The notes beneath the pieces are model-generated. The model searched no databases and was not told where the DNA came from. It saw nothing but the letters and a program-made list of their open reading frames with translations. A DNA stretch of 64,000 bases from CALDUY01 sp046350255. GTDB lineage: Bacteria; Planctomycetota; Planctomycetia; Gemmatales; Gemmataceae. The DNA is taken from contig JAXMAV010000019.1 of assembly GCA_046350255.1 (NCBI GenBank), forward strand, positions 118,085 through 182,084. Reading direction: 5' to 3'. The translations under genes were made by a program, and so were the position numbers. Each line of letters opens with the position of its first letter. The first letter of the stretch is position 1. Below are positions 55,860 through 64,000 of this stretch, in pieces.

Positions 55860-56372
55860 CGGGTCGGAGCCAAACCGGCGGCGAAACTCCTCGAACTGCT
55901 CCTCGCGCTGCGGGGTGGGCTGCCCGGCGAAGTTGAGGAACACCTTCATCACCGCCTGGCCGGCTTCGTCGAAGAACTGCACCGACAGCGTGCGGCCGCC
56001 TCGCAGAGTGGGCCGGCGGACGGCGAACACCTCGGTTAGATGGCGCCAGCGAATGTGCAGGTCGAGCGTGTCGGTCTGCACGTTGAAGAACTCGCCCCAG
56101 GTACTGAAGCCGCCAAACTCGCCGACCACCTCGCACGTCACCCCGGTGTTGGACACCACGACGTGAACCTTGCCCGTCTCGGCCAGCAGGTCGAAGATCT
56201 CCTGCCAGCGTGTGGCGTCTAGCTCGGTGCTGCACCCATCGGGTAGCAGCCGAATCACCGCCGCCTCGGGTACTCCCACGAAGCGCGCAAGCTGCACCGC
56301 CAGCTGCGAGGGATCCTCGTGCAGCGCGGCCTGAATCTGCTCGCACTGTTCCGGCGTGGGTGGCTGTCTCAT
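55845..56372 (-). CDS. HutX/ChuX-family haem-handling protein
   Basis: This 175-residue protein has an N-terminal helical segment (EQIQAALHEDPSQLAVQLAR, then FVGVPEAAVIRLLP) and a beta-rich HutX-type body: VHVVVSNTGVTCEVVGEFGG, NVQTDTLDLHIRWRHLTEVF, SVQFFDEAGQAVMKVFLNF. The family binds haem in the cytoplasm and hands it to degrading enzymes; a haem-contacting His could be in LDLHIRW. No other haem-uptake gene is in view. It overlaps the DPP IV gene by ATGA at 56369-56372. Confidence 0.78.
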   Translation of the reverse strand: MRQPPTPEQCEQIQAALHEDPSQLAVQLARFVGVPEAAVIRLLPDGCSTELDATRWQEIFDLLAETGKVHVVVSNTGVTCEVVGEFGGFSTWGEFFNVQTDTLDLHIRWRHLTEVFAVRRPTLRGGRTLSVQFFDEAGQAVMKVFLNFAGQPTPQREEQFEEFRRRFGSDPSASG

Positions 56373-58570
56373 CGCTTGTCTCCGCTGGAGAGGACCGGCT
56401 TGCCCAGGTGCTTCTGGAAGTAGCTGGCGAAGCGCCCGTAGAGACGCTGGTTCACCACAGCGTCGGGCACGAGATGCGTCAGACCCGAAAGCGGGAGCAC
56501 CTCGAACTCACGGCCCTCGCGAAACAGGGCGTTGGCCAGCCGAAGAGTGTGGCGGAAGAAGACGTTGTCGTCGGCTGTGCCATGTACCAGCAAGAGTGGC
56601 CGTTTCAGCCCGGCCGCCAGGGGCAGGAGTGAGGCATCCTGGTAGACGGGGTCGTTGTTCCCCGGCACGCCCAGGTAGCGCTCGGTGTAGTGGGTGTCGT
56701 AGTCGAGCCATTCGGTGACCGGAGCCCCGGCGACGGCGCAGCGGTAGACGTCCGGTCGATGCAGCACAGCCTGAGCGGCCATGTACCCCCCGAACGACCA
56801 GCCGTAGATGCCCACACGCTTCAGATCCATCTCCGGCACCTTCTCGGCCAGGGCACGCAGACCGGCCACCTGATCCTCCAGCGGGATGCTGCCGAACTTC
56901 TTGTAGACCGCACGCTCCCAGTCCCGACCTCGTCCCGGGGTGCCCCGGTTGTCCACCGCGCAGACCAGGAAGCCCTGATCGGCAAGCCACTGGTCGATCA
57001 GCCGTCGGGTCATCTGAGCCAGCACCTCCTGATGCCCCGGCCCACCGTAGACATGGACGATGACCGGGTAGCGGGCGCCAGGCTGAAACGTGCGCGGACG
57101 GAGGAGCGTGGCGTAGAATCCGGGGGCCTTACCTACCTGGAGAATCTCCTGCCGGGGCACCCACGGAGGCGTCTCGGCCACCGACGGCAACTCGCCAAGC
57201 ACCGCGCCATCGTGCCGATGCACCCGGGTGGCCGGCATCGCCTCTAGCAGGCTGGCCGTGTGAACGTAGACCGCTCCGTTCTTGCTGACCACGGCCGAGT
57301 GCAGCCCCGCGCCGCGTGAAAGCGCCTCGGGTTTACCTCCGCGCAGCGGCTTGCGGAACAGATGCTGCTCGGTGGGATTGTCGCTGGCGCGGTAGTAGAC
57401 CTCGCCCCGCGCACGGTCCACCTCAATCAGGTCCAGGAACCGTTCGGCAACTGGTACCAGCACGCGACGCAGTGCGCCAGTCCGTTCCCGATGCTCGAGT
57501 TGTAGTCCCTCGCGGCCTTCGCCTACCCACAAAAAGGATCCATCATCGAGCCAGTGGGGCCGGTCGTGATTGAGGTTCAGCCAGGCCGGATCGTGCTCGG
57601 TCAGCAGCGTCGTGGTCTTCCCCGTGGCTGGATCGGCTCGAAGCAACTCCAGCGTCTGCTGCACGCGATTCTGCACCGCCAGCGTCAGCCCTCCACCCTC
57701 TTGCCAGTGGACATTCGTCAAATAGGGAAACTGCTTCGCGTCCCACTCCACCCAAACCGTCTCGCCACCCTCGACGGGCACCACGCCCAGGCGGACCACC
57801 ACGTTGGCCTTGCCAGGGCGAGGGTAGAATCCGGCATGACCCGGTTGATCGGGATGGATGGGGTCGGCGACATACCAGGTCTCTACACCGCTGGCGTCGT
57901 TCTCCTGGTAGGCCAGGTAACGATTGTCGGGCGACCACCAGTAGCCGGTGAACCGCCCCATCTCCTCCTGGGCTACGAACTCCGCCAGGGCGTGCGACTT
58001 CTTCTCGGTGCCTCCCTGGGTAATTCGGCGTTCCTTCTGACTGGCGAGATGGAACACATACAGGTCGTGGCCCAGGACGTAGGAGACGGCCGCGCCGTCA
58101 GGGCTGAACTTGGGATCAACCAGCGTCCCCGGGCTGGTCTTCAGCTCCTGAATCTTCCCGGTGGCGCGCTCCACGACATAGATGCGGCCCGACAGACTGA
58201 CCAGCAGCGCCTTGCCATCCTGCGATAGCTGAAATGTGGTGAAGCCACCCACGGTGACGCGCTGGCGTTCGCGGCGGGCCTTTTCCTCGGGGGTCAGGTT
58301 TTCTTCCGCGCCCTGCAGCAGCTTCTGCGGCGTGAGCAGCTCCCGTGTCTTGCCCGTGGCCACGTCGAACTCGAACAGGTTCATCTGCGCCCGGCGCGGT
58401 TCGGCGCGGAGAAATACCACCGCCTTGCCGTCGGGCGTCGGACGCGGACGCACCGGCCGTCCGAGCATGAATCCACGCGTCTGGGCATGATCACGGAGAA
58501 AGGTGGTATCCACGGGTGCCTGCGCCCACAGCGCGCCTGAGAAGGTGAGGAGAAGGAACGAATGACGCAT
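56369..58570 (-). CDS. Prolyl oligopeptidase family S9B peptidase (dipeptidyl-peptidase IV-like)
   Basis: 733 residues with a signal peptide (MRHSFLLLTFSGALWA). The N-terminal ~450 residues form a DPP IV-type propeller (RFTGYWWSPDNRYLAYQEND; WLNLNHDRPHWLDDGSFLWV). The C-terminal alpha/beta hydrolase domain has the nucleophile in GWSFGGYMA, an Asp in VHGTADDNVF and the His in GLTHLVPD. A Glu pair at the propeller entrance (AQEEMGRFTGYWW) fits N-terminal dipeptide recognition. It is exported and should release X-Pro dipeptides. The 3' end overlaps the HutX-like gene. Confidence 0.93.
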   Translation of the reverse strand: MRHSFLLLTFSGALWAQAPVDTTFLRDHAQTRGFMLGRPVRPRPTPDGKAVVFLRAEPRRAQMNLFEFDVATGKTRELLTPQKLLQGAEENLTPEEKARRERQRVTVGGFTTFQLSQDGKALLVSLSGRIYVVERATGKIQELKTSPGTLVDPKFSPDGAAVSYVLGHDLYVFHLASQKERRITQGGTEKKSHALAEFVAQEEMGRFTGYWWSPDNRYLAYQENDASGVETWYVADPIHPDQPGHAGFYPRPGKANVVVRLGVVPVEGGETVWVEWDAKQFPYLTNVHWQEGGGLTLAVQNRVQQTLELLRADPATGKTTTLLTEHDPAWLNLNHDRPHWLDDGSFLWVGEGREGLQLEHRERTGALRRVLVPVAERFLDLIEVDRARGEVYYRASDNPTEQHLFRKPLRGGKPEALSRGAGLHSAVVSKNGAVYVHTASLLEAMPATRVHRHDGAVLGELPSVAETPPWVPRQEILQVGKAPGFYATLLRPRTFQPGARYPVIVHVYGGPGHQEVLAQMTRRLIDQWLADQGFLVCAVDNRGTPGRGRDWERAVYKKFGSIPLEDQVAGLRALAEKVPEMDLKRVGIYGWSFGGYMAAQAVLHRPDVYRCAVAGAPVTEWLDYDTHYTERYLGVPGNNDPVYQDASLLPLAAGLKRPLLLVHGTADDNVFFRHTLRLANALFREGREFEVLPLSGLTHLVPDAVVNQRLYGRFASYFQKHLGKPVLSSGDKR

Positions 58571-58629
58571 GGGATGTTCGCGCTCCGGGACCGGGGGAAA
58601 TCGTCATGAACGTACCTGGACAGTGCGCG

Positions 58630-59049
58630 TCAGTCGTCGCCGGGAAGACGGCGCGATTCCTTGGTCTGCGAGCGCTGCCGCTTGGCGGCGATCCGACGCA
58701 ACTTCGAGCCGTGCGTGGGACGCGTGGCCTTGCGGGCCCGGGGGACGATCAGGGCGCGCCGGATCATCTCGGCGAGGCGATCCAGGCAATCCTGCTTGTT
58801 GCGCTCCTGATCGCGGTAGGACTGCGACACGACGAGCAGGTCGCCTTCGTTGGTGATGCGCCGGCGCTCCAGGCCGCGCAGGCGAGTCTTCACCTCTTCG
58901 GGGAGCGTCTCGCTGCTGGCGAAGGTCCAGCGCAGGATCGCCTTGGAGGAAACCTTGTTCACGTTCTGACCGCCCGGGCCGCCGGATCGGGCGAAGCTGA
59001 AGGTCAACTCGCTTTCTGGAATGGTGATCCGTTCATTGACGACGAGCAT
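58630..59049 (-). CDS. arfB: Alternative ribosome-rescue factor ArfB (peptidyl-tRNA hydrolase)
   Basis: 139 residues from ATG 59049; an 11-residue extension to 59082 is possible. The release-factor-like domain is clear: ESELTFSFARSGGPGGQNVN, with the GGQ motif, then KVSSKAILRW and GDLLVVSQSYRDQERNKQDC. The basic tail (RKATRPTHGSKLRRIAAKRQ) enters the mRNA channel of stalled ribosomes in known ArfB. Length matches the family. It lies 10 bases after the M48 peptidase gene on the same strand. Confidence 0.93.
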   Translation of the reverse strand: MLVVNERITIPESELTFSFARSGGPGGQNVNKVSSKAILRWTFASSETLPEEVKTRLRGLERRRITNEGDLLVVSQSYRDQERNKQDCLDRLAEMIRRALIVPRARKATRPTHGSKLRRIAAKRQRSQTKESRRLPGDD

Positions 59050-59059
59050 TACTTCTCCC

Positions 59060-60616
59060 TCACCACTGCCATCCGTGGGCATGCACGAGCCAGACCAGCA
59101 CCAGGCTGGTCCCTAGCAGTAGCGCGACCTTGATGGCCAGCAGACGGCGTTGAAAGATTGCTTCCTGGGCCGGGTCGCGGAGCAAACCATGCAGAAACTC
59201 GACGCGGCGAGCGATGGTCGAGTGCTGCCACGACTGCAGGAACCCGGGCCGGTCTCGACTGATGCCGTTAATGTACGCCACCTTGTCCAGCGCGCGAATG
59301 AAGGTGTGAATGCCGGTGCGACACAGCCCAACTCCCCTGCGAGGAAGCACGGTTTCCTCCGAATGGCCCGGGCAGAGCTGCTCCGCACACGAGGTGGCGC
59401 GGCATCCGAAGATGTCGGCCTGGCGCTCGCACTGTCGGGACAGGAAGCCGAATACTCCGAAGATGTAGAGCAGGATGAGCACCACGACCGGCAGGGGAGA
59501 AAGAAATCCACCAGGCCCCAGCCATTCGCTGGCCGACTTGGGCACCACGGGGAACTTCTCCGCCAGACTGGCGAGAGCCTGGCCTAGCCAGGGTAAGAGG
59601 AAATGATCGGCGAGGGCGCCCAGGCCCGCCAGGCTGAGCATCAGAAAGACCAGGTAGGTCAGCATATGGTGGTGCCGGATGTGGCCGACCTCGTGGCCCA
59701 GGACCGCCTCCACCTCCTCCTCGGTAAACTCATCGAGTAGCCGGTCGGTGAAGACGACATACCGCAGCCAGGGCACCAGCCCGATGACCATGGCATTAGC
59801 CATGCCGTGCCGGGTGTCCCAGACTAGAAGGTTGGTGCAACGAAAGCCTAGCCGTCGCGTGGCTGCCAGCAAGCGCTCGCGCAGCATCCCCTCGGGCAGG
59901 GGACGCAGCCCCAGCGCCAGGTAGATCAACAGTGGCATCACCACGATCACCACGACCAGGGACAGCATCGCCACCGCGTTCACCAGCCAGGGAGCGCCGT
60001 CCCAGAGATGGGGGAACTGACGATCCAGCTCCTGCCGCAGGATGAGAAGCAGCACCGGCAGCAGAACGAGCGCCAGCTTCTGCCGCAGGTGGAAGGTGAT
60101 GTACGACCAGCGGCTGCCGAACGGAGAGACGGCCACGCGCCGACCTTCCAGCCAGTGATGAGCAAACGGATCGGCATCGAGCATCTGGGCTGCGGCTCGA
60201 TGGGCTGCGCGGTCGGCATCGTAGAAGAACGCCCAGGTCAAGATCTGCCCCGCCAGGAAGGGTGCCAGGGTCAATAGCTCTACCCCAGGAAGTGCGCGCG
60301 CGCCATCGGTCAACCATTCGCGCACCGCCCAGCCCCAGCCCACCAGGACCAGCGCCACGCCATACAGGACGAACTGGACGATCTGGTGGACGAAGCGCCA
60401 GCGGTCGTAGCGTGTCAGGATGTGGTCGCGCTGCCCGGGGTCCTGCGCCAGCGGAACGCGAACCCTGTACGCCACCCAGAAGGCGTGCAATCCGATCAGG
60501 CCCACCGCCACCAGAGTGCCCAGCGCAGCGTTTCCGGGGCTGCCTCCCCACAGGGGGGCGGGAAACGTGGGGATGAGGCAGATCAGGGCCAGAAAAACCA
60601 TCAGAAGGAAGGACAT
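59060..60616 (-). CDS. M48-family membrane metallopeptidase
   Basis: 518 residues from ATG 60616 (GGAG upstream). Several membrane helices cover the first ~260 residues. The catalytic zinc motif HEVGHIRHHH follows EEEVEAVLG and precedes further helices (MLTYLVFLMLSLAGLG). Downstream CERQADIFGCR holds the third zinc-ligand Glu region typical of Ste24/HtpX-type peptidases (ExxxD). Length is larger than HtpX (~290) and nearer Ste24. Probable role: quality control of membrane proteins. A likely operon with arfB, 10 bases away. Confidence 0.88.
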   Translation of the reverse strand: MSFLLMVFLALICLIPTFPAPLWGGSPGNAALGTLVAVGLIGLHAFWVAYRVRVPLAQDPGQRDHILTRYDRWRFVHQIVQFVLYGVALVLVGWGWAVREWLTDGARALPGVELLTLAPFLAGQILTWAFFYDADRAAHRAAAQMLDADPFAHHWLEGRRVAVSPFGSRWSYITFHLRQKLALVLLPVLLLILRQELDRQFPHLWDGAPWLVNAVAMLSLVVVIVVMPLLIYLALGLRPLPEGMLRERLLAATRRLGFRCTNLLVWDTRHGMANAMVIGLVPWLRYVVFTDRLLDEFTEEEVEAVLGHEVGHIRHHHMLTYLVFLMLSLAGLGALADHFLLPWLGQALASLAEKFPVVPKSASEWLGPGGFLSPLPVVVLILLYIFGVFGFLSRQCERQADIFGCRATSCAEQLCPGHSEETVLPRRGVGLCRTGIHTFIRALDKVAYINGISRDRPGFLQSWQHSTIARRVEFLHGLLRDPAQEAIFQRRLLAIKVALLLGTSLVLVWLVHAHGWQW

Positions 60617-60974
60617 TCGGCGCTCCGGTGCCGAGTGCGATACCACCCTGTCATTTTACCTGGCCCCCCTCGCTCCTGCCAGGAAAGTCCACCCGCACTG
60701 CCAGGCGACGAAGCATCGGCGACGAGCCTCGACGGCCGTGACCCAGCCAGGCAACCCCGTGAACTCCCTGCAGGTTATTGTGGCTGGCCCGAAGGCCAGG
60801 AACAAGGGGCTTCCCACCAGGGAACCGTCGCCAGGTTCCCGCAGCCGGCACACTTTGCCCACGATGTGCAAGATCGTTCGAGGCAGGTGCTTGCTGCGCG
60901 GGGGGATTCGTGGGTATAGTGGTAAGGTGGCGCGCGGGAACCTGGGCATTCACCTTGGCGGAGGTGCTGATCGG
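60617..60974. other. Divergent intergenic region
   Basis: About 360 bases between two divergent genes. The plus strand is open in one frame through this region (from 60420), but the composition is not protein-like and the next gene has a signal peptide at 60975. Probable site of both promoters; nothing more specific is seen. Confidence 0.5.
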
Positions 60975-62396
60975 ATGGTTGCTCTCCGGCTAGTTGCTCT
61001 GACTTGCTGTATCGGGGCATCGACTCTCCTGGCTGCGGCTCCGCCGGCCCGACCCGTGGGATCGGCCGAGGTGCTTCGGCTGATCGATCAGCTGGGCGAT
61101 CGGGATTTCCGGGTCCGCACGCAGGCCGAACGCCAGCTGGCCGCCGAGGGTCTGGCTGCTCTGCCCGCGCTGCGCAAGGCGCTGGGCCATCCCGACCCCG
61201 AAGTGCGCCGCCGGGTGCTACGCATGGTGCCAGGGCTCGAACATGCCGCCCTGGTGTCTCCGCGCCGGGTGACGCTGACCATTCAGAATCAGCCCATCCG
61301 CACGGTGCTGGAGGAGATTAGCAAGGCCAGCGGCTACAAGATTCAGCACATGGGGGTGATGGTGGGGCCCCAGGGAGGTTTCGGCGGAGGCATGGTCATG
61401 GTCGCACCGGCCATTGCCGGGCCAGCCGGCAAGGCGCCTGCCGCTCCGAAGGAGCCCACTTTCTCCTACTCCTTTGTCAACGAGCCGTTCTGGGATGTGA
61501 TCGATCAGGTCTGCCGGGATGGCGGACTGGTCCTGCAGCAGGGCTACGGCGATGAGATCGTTCGTCTGTTCCAGGGTCGGGGTCACTCGCCGCACGTCGG
61601 CCGGGATGGTGCCTTCCGCTACGCGGCCAGCAACCTCCAGCTCTACCGCAACATCGATCTCTCCAACCACAACGCCGGCTCGGGTGCTCCTCCGCGGCAA
61701 GAGACGCTGACTCTCAACGTGACCCTGTTCGCGGAGCCCCGGCTTCCGTTCCTGGGACTGGGAGAGCCGCGCGTCGATGCCGCCTATGACAGCGAGAAGA
61801 ACTCCCTGCTCGTCCCGGTCAATGTTGTCGATGGGAACGAGAACGCCCCCTTTGCCGGAGGCCGCATCGGCCGGCGCTATTACAACGGTGGCTACAAGCA
61901 GATGTCACTGCAGGCCAGTTTGGCCCTCCAGCGCATCTCGGAGAAGGCCACGTCGATCAAGCTCATTCGGGGCGTCTTGCCCGTGACTGTCCTCGTCGAA
62001 CAGAAGCCGATCGACCTCTCCACCGACATCCTCAATGCCAAGGGCAAGAAGATGACCGTGGGTGATCTCGAGTTCAACATCGAGTCGGTCCAGAAGATGC
62101 CGAACAATCAGTTTCAGGTGAAGTTCTCGGTGACCAACAAGGGGAACCCCAACGACTACACCTGGCAGAACACCCTCTATCAGCGTCTCGAACTGCTCGA
62201 CGAGAAGGGCACGAAGTTCCAGAACTGGGGATCGAACTGGCACGGCGGTGGCAACAACACCGTCACGCTGACGCTGACCTACAGCGGGACGTTTGGGGGT
62301 GTCAAGCCAGGGGATCCGAAGCGATTCGTCTACCACCACTGGGTGACCCGGCAGCACGATATTCACTTCGAGCTGCGCGACGTACCTCTGCCCTGA
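60975..62396 (+). CDS. Exported protein with HEAT-like and STN-like regions
   Basis: 473 residues from ATG 60975, which begins a signal peptide (MVALRLVALTCCIGASTLLA); GGAGG lies ~11 bases upstream. Residues ~25-85 resemble one or two HEAT units (LIDQLGDRDFRVRTQAERQL). Next comes RVTLTIQNQPIRTVLEEISK, like the short N-terminal secretin/TonB (STN) domain, then a Gly-rich loop and VNEPFWDVIDQVCRDGGL. The remainder is beta-rich (TLNVTLFAEPRLPFLGLGEP; VKFSVTNKGNPNDYTW). I know of no function. It is convergent with the DUF59 gene, 21 bases apart. Confidence 0.75.
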   Translation: MVALRLVALTCCIGASTLLAAAPPARPVGSAEVLRLIDQLGDRDFRVRTQAERQLAAEGLAALPALRKALGHPDPEVRRRVLRMVPGLEHAALVSPRRVTLTIQNQPIRTVLEEISKASGYKIQHMGVMVGPQGGFGGGMVMVAPAIAGPAGKAPAAPKEPTFSYSFVNEPFWDVIDQVCRDGGLVLQQGYGDEIVRLFQGRGHSPHVGRDGAFRYAASNLQLYRNIDLSNHNAGSGAPPRQETLTLNVTLFAEPRLPFLGLGEPRVDAAYDSEKNSLLVPVNVVDGNENAPFAGGRIGRRYYNGGYKQMSLQASLALQRISEKATSIKLIRGVLPVTVLVEQKPIDLSTDILNAKGKKMTVGDLEFNIESVQKMPNNQFQVKFSVTNKGNPNDYTWQNTLYQRLELLDEKGTKFQNWGSNWHGGGNNTVTLTLTYSGTFGGVKPGDPKRFVYHHWVTRQHDIHFELRDVPLP

Positions 62397-62417
62397 TCCA
62401 AAAAGGACTGCCGACGA

Positions 62418-62804
62418 TCAAAGCAGGCCCAGTTCCAGCTGGGCCGCCTCGCTCATGCGATCGCGTGTCCAGGGTGGATCCCAGACCAGGTCCACCCGGG
62501 CGCTTGTGACCCCAGGGATGACGGCGACCTTCCGCTGTACTTCCCCGGGGAGCGATCCGGCCACCGGACAGCTCGGCGCGGTGAGTGTCATGCGGATGGA
62601 GACCTCGCCCGCGGCTGAGATCTCCAGGGCGTAAATCAGCCCCAGGTCGTAGATGCTGACCGGAAGTTCCGGATCGAAGATGGTCCGAAGCACCGCCGTC
62701 ACGCGTTCTTCCAGCGTGGCGTCCGGTGGTAACTCGGCCAGTGGGACAGACTGGGGCTCGGGATGTTCGCCCAGCACCGACAGCGGTGTTCGCTTTTCTT
62801 CCAT
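62418..62804 (-). CDS. DUF59/MIP18-family Fe-S cluster assembly factor (SufT-like)
   Basis: 128 residues: a short variable start, then LEERVTAVLRTIFDPELPVS with IYDLGLIY, MTLTAPSCPVAGSLPGEV, and VDLVWDPPWTRDRMSEAAQ, the full DUF59 signature including the conserved Cys. Members help mature Fe-S proteins. It follows the SufS-SufE fusion gene by 11 bases on the same strand, which supports that role. Confidence 0.92.
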   Translation of the reverse strand: MEEKRTPLSVLGEHPEPQSVPLAELPPDATLEERVTAVLRTIFDPELPVSIYDLGLIYALEISAAGEVSIRMTLTAPSCPVAGSLPGEVQRKVAVIPGVTSARVDLVWDPPWTRDRMSEAAQLELGLL

Positions 62805-62815
62805 GCCGTACCTCG

Positions 62816-64000
62816 TCAGGCTGTCAGCGCGGCGGCATGCTGCTTGAGCCGCTGCACCATGGCCGCCAGGCCGTTCCGCCGGTTCATGCTCAGATGCTGA
62901 TCCAGCCCCAACCGGTGGAAGAAACCATCGACGTCAAAGGCCAGGACATCCTGGGCGCGCTGCCCGGAGAACAGGTGTTCGAGCACACCGACCAGGCCGC
63001 GCACCAGCTCGGCATCGCTGTCAGCCAGGAACTCGAGCACGTCCCGACTACCCGGTTTCTTCCGGGCGGCCAGGTACACCGTGCTCTGGCAACCATGCAC
63101 CCGGGTACACTCAGTCTTCAGATCCTCGGGCATGGCCGGTAGCTTCTCGCCCAGCTCGATGACATACTGGTAGCGCTCGCCCCAGTCCTCGAGCAGGTCG
63201 AACACCTCGGCGATATCCTCAGCCACCACCGAGGGCGATTCACCCATGGCTGGGGCATACTGCACATCCATTCGCGGCGGGCAAGTGTCTCGTGTGGACC
63301 CGCATAGCGATGCCTCGGCCGGGCAGTTTTCCAGGGTGATGGCCAGCGAACGCGAGCGCCGGCCTCCTTCCTCCACGATCTGCTGGAGGGCATCGGCGAA
63401 CTGGTCGATCTCGGCGAGAGTGTTGTACAGGCCGAGTGACATGCGAGCCGTGCCGCTGATGCCCAGCCGCTCCATCAGCGGTTGACAGCAGTGGTGCCCG
63501 GTGCGAACCGCCACGCCTTCCAGATCTAGCCGCGTGCCCACATCCAGGGGGGCAATCGCTGGTTCGGTGACCACGAACGAGATGACAGCCGATTTGTTCG
63601 CTGCATTGCCGACGATGCGCACTCCCCGAATGGCCCGGACGCGCTCGGTGGCGTGTCGCAGCAGCACATCCTCATGCTCCGCGATGGCTTCCAGACCGAT
63701 CGACTGGACATACTCGATGGCTGCCCCCAGACCGATGGTGCCGGCAATGTTCGGGGTGCCCGCCTCGAACTTGCTGGGCAGCTCGGCGTAGGTCGTGCCA
63801 CGAAACGACACGGTGTGGATCATGTCGCCGCCGCCCTGCCAGGGGGGCATTTCCTGCAGGAGATCCGCTTTGCCGTAGAGCACGCCGATCCCTGTGGGCC
63901 CATAAATCTTGTGCCCAGAGAACACCAGCCAGTCGCAATCGAGGTCGCGGACATCGAGCGGCACATGCGAGATCGACTGGGCGGCATCCACAAGGACGCG
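62816..64000 (-). CDS. SufS-SufE fusion: cysteine desulfurase with its sulfur acceptor (5' partial)
   Basis: The frame is open to the window edge, so the first ~190-200 residues of SufS are missing. The visible SufS part has the PLP-binding Lys in SGHKIYGPTGIG and the persulfide Cys in RTGHHCCQPLMERLG. After a ~45-residue linker (residues after EEGGRRSRS) a complete SufE domain follows (IAEVFDLLEDWGERYQYVIE; active-site Cys in RVHGCQSTVYLA). In most bacteria SufS and SufE are separate; fusion ties sulfur release to its acceptor. The DUF59 gene downstream belongs to the same pathway. Confidence 0.94.
   Translation of the reverse strand, partial: RVLVDAAQSISHVPLDVRDLDCDWLVFSGHKIYGPTGIGVLYGKADLLQEMPPWQGGGDMIHTVSFRGTTYAELPSKFEAGTPNIAGTIGLGAAIEYVQSIGLEAIAEHEDVLLRHATERVRAIRGVRIVGNAANKSAVISFVVTEPAIAPLDVGTRLDLEGVAVRTGHHCCQPLMERLGISGTARMSLGLYNTLAEIDQFADALQQIVEEGGRRSRSLAITLENCPAEASLCGSTRDTCPPRMDVQYAPAMGESPSVVAEDIAEVFDLLEDWGERYQYVIELGEKLPAMPEDLKTECTRVHGCQSTVYLAARKKPGSRDVLEFLADSDAELVRGLVGVLEHLFSGQRAQDVLAFDVDGFFHRLGLDQHLSMNRRNGLAAMVQRLKQHAAALTA

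Noticed and set aside
60420..60974. 185-residue N-terminal extension of the STN-like protein
   Set aside because: It would hide a clear signal peptide and is antisense to the start of the M48 peptidase gene.

Overview
The window reads as a planctomycete chromosome, most likely from the Gemmataceae or a close relative (inference). The signs are: a small basic protein of the Planctomycetes/Verrucomicrobia/Chlamydiae type (43465-43719), a BBP7-like outer-membrane beta-barrel protein, two large surface proteins with the N-terminal LExLExRxxP-type signal common in planctomycetes, HEAT and TPR exported proteins, eukaryote-like Ser/Thr kinases, many two-component proteins, and high GC.

Layout. (1) 3-6427 is intact backbone: an Asn-rich TPR protein, an exported esterase-like hydrolase, a REC-SpoIIE phosphatase and a large hybrid histidine kinase. 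(2) A CAT-anticodon tRNA gene (6508-6579) is the left end of a genomic island. Its 3' 42 bases recur at 32163-32204 and 37293-37334, so the island appears to be built of two tandem units. (3) The first unit, 6.6-32.2 kb, holds a tyrosine integrase; a translationally coupled type I restriction-modification operon (hsdM frameshifted, DUF1016/YhcG nuclease, hsdS with an in-frame stop, intact hsdR, YgjP/SprT-like metallopeptidase); an opposite-strand replication/regulation module (AAA ATPase, two HTH proteins, several unknowns, a long inverted repeat); a decayed Ser/Thr kinase plus secreted TPR-CHAT-PDZ locus full of frameshifts; deletion derivatives of an IS630-like element; a DNA polymerase A remnant; and a phage-flavoured end (zinc-ribbon superinfection-immunity-like protein, terminase-small-subunit-like protein, PLD-like protein, a 36-residue basic protein). 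(4) The second unit, 32.2-37.3 kb, holds an integrase remnant, an IS5-type transposase remnant, a BBP7 protein and a Gly-rich beta-helix surface protein. (5) 37.6-64 kb is intact backbone: a kinase-REC-HD-GYP fusion, a class II c-type cytochrome, a hybrid kinase with a REC-XRE regulator, the small basic protein, a 1233-residue ELWxxDGT-repeat exoprotein, a UvrC-like GIY-YIG protein, an NtrB/NtrC-type pair, a HEAT protein, an ArnT-like glycosyltransferase, a HutX-like haem protein overlapping a DPP IV peptidase, ArfB, an M48 peptidase, an STN/HEAT-like exported protein, a DUF59 Fe-S assembly factor and a SufS-SufE fusion cut by the window end.

Genes inside the island carry many frameshifts and stops, while genes on both sides are clean. 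This points to decay of mobile DNA rather than uniformly poor sequence. The most interesting hypothesis is that the first island unit descends from a phage-satellite-like element: tRNA att site, integrase, HTH regulators, replication ATPase, anti-phage cargo, a terminase-small-like gene and an immunity gene. Every annotation here rests on reading motifs by eye; no database search was run.
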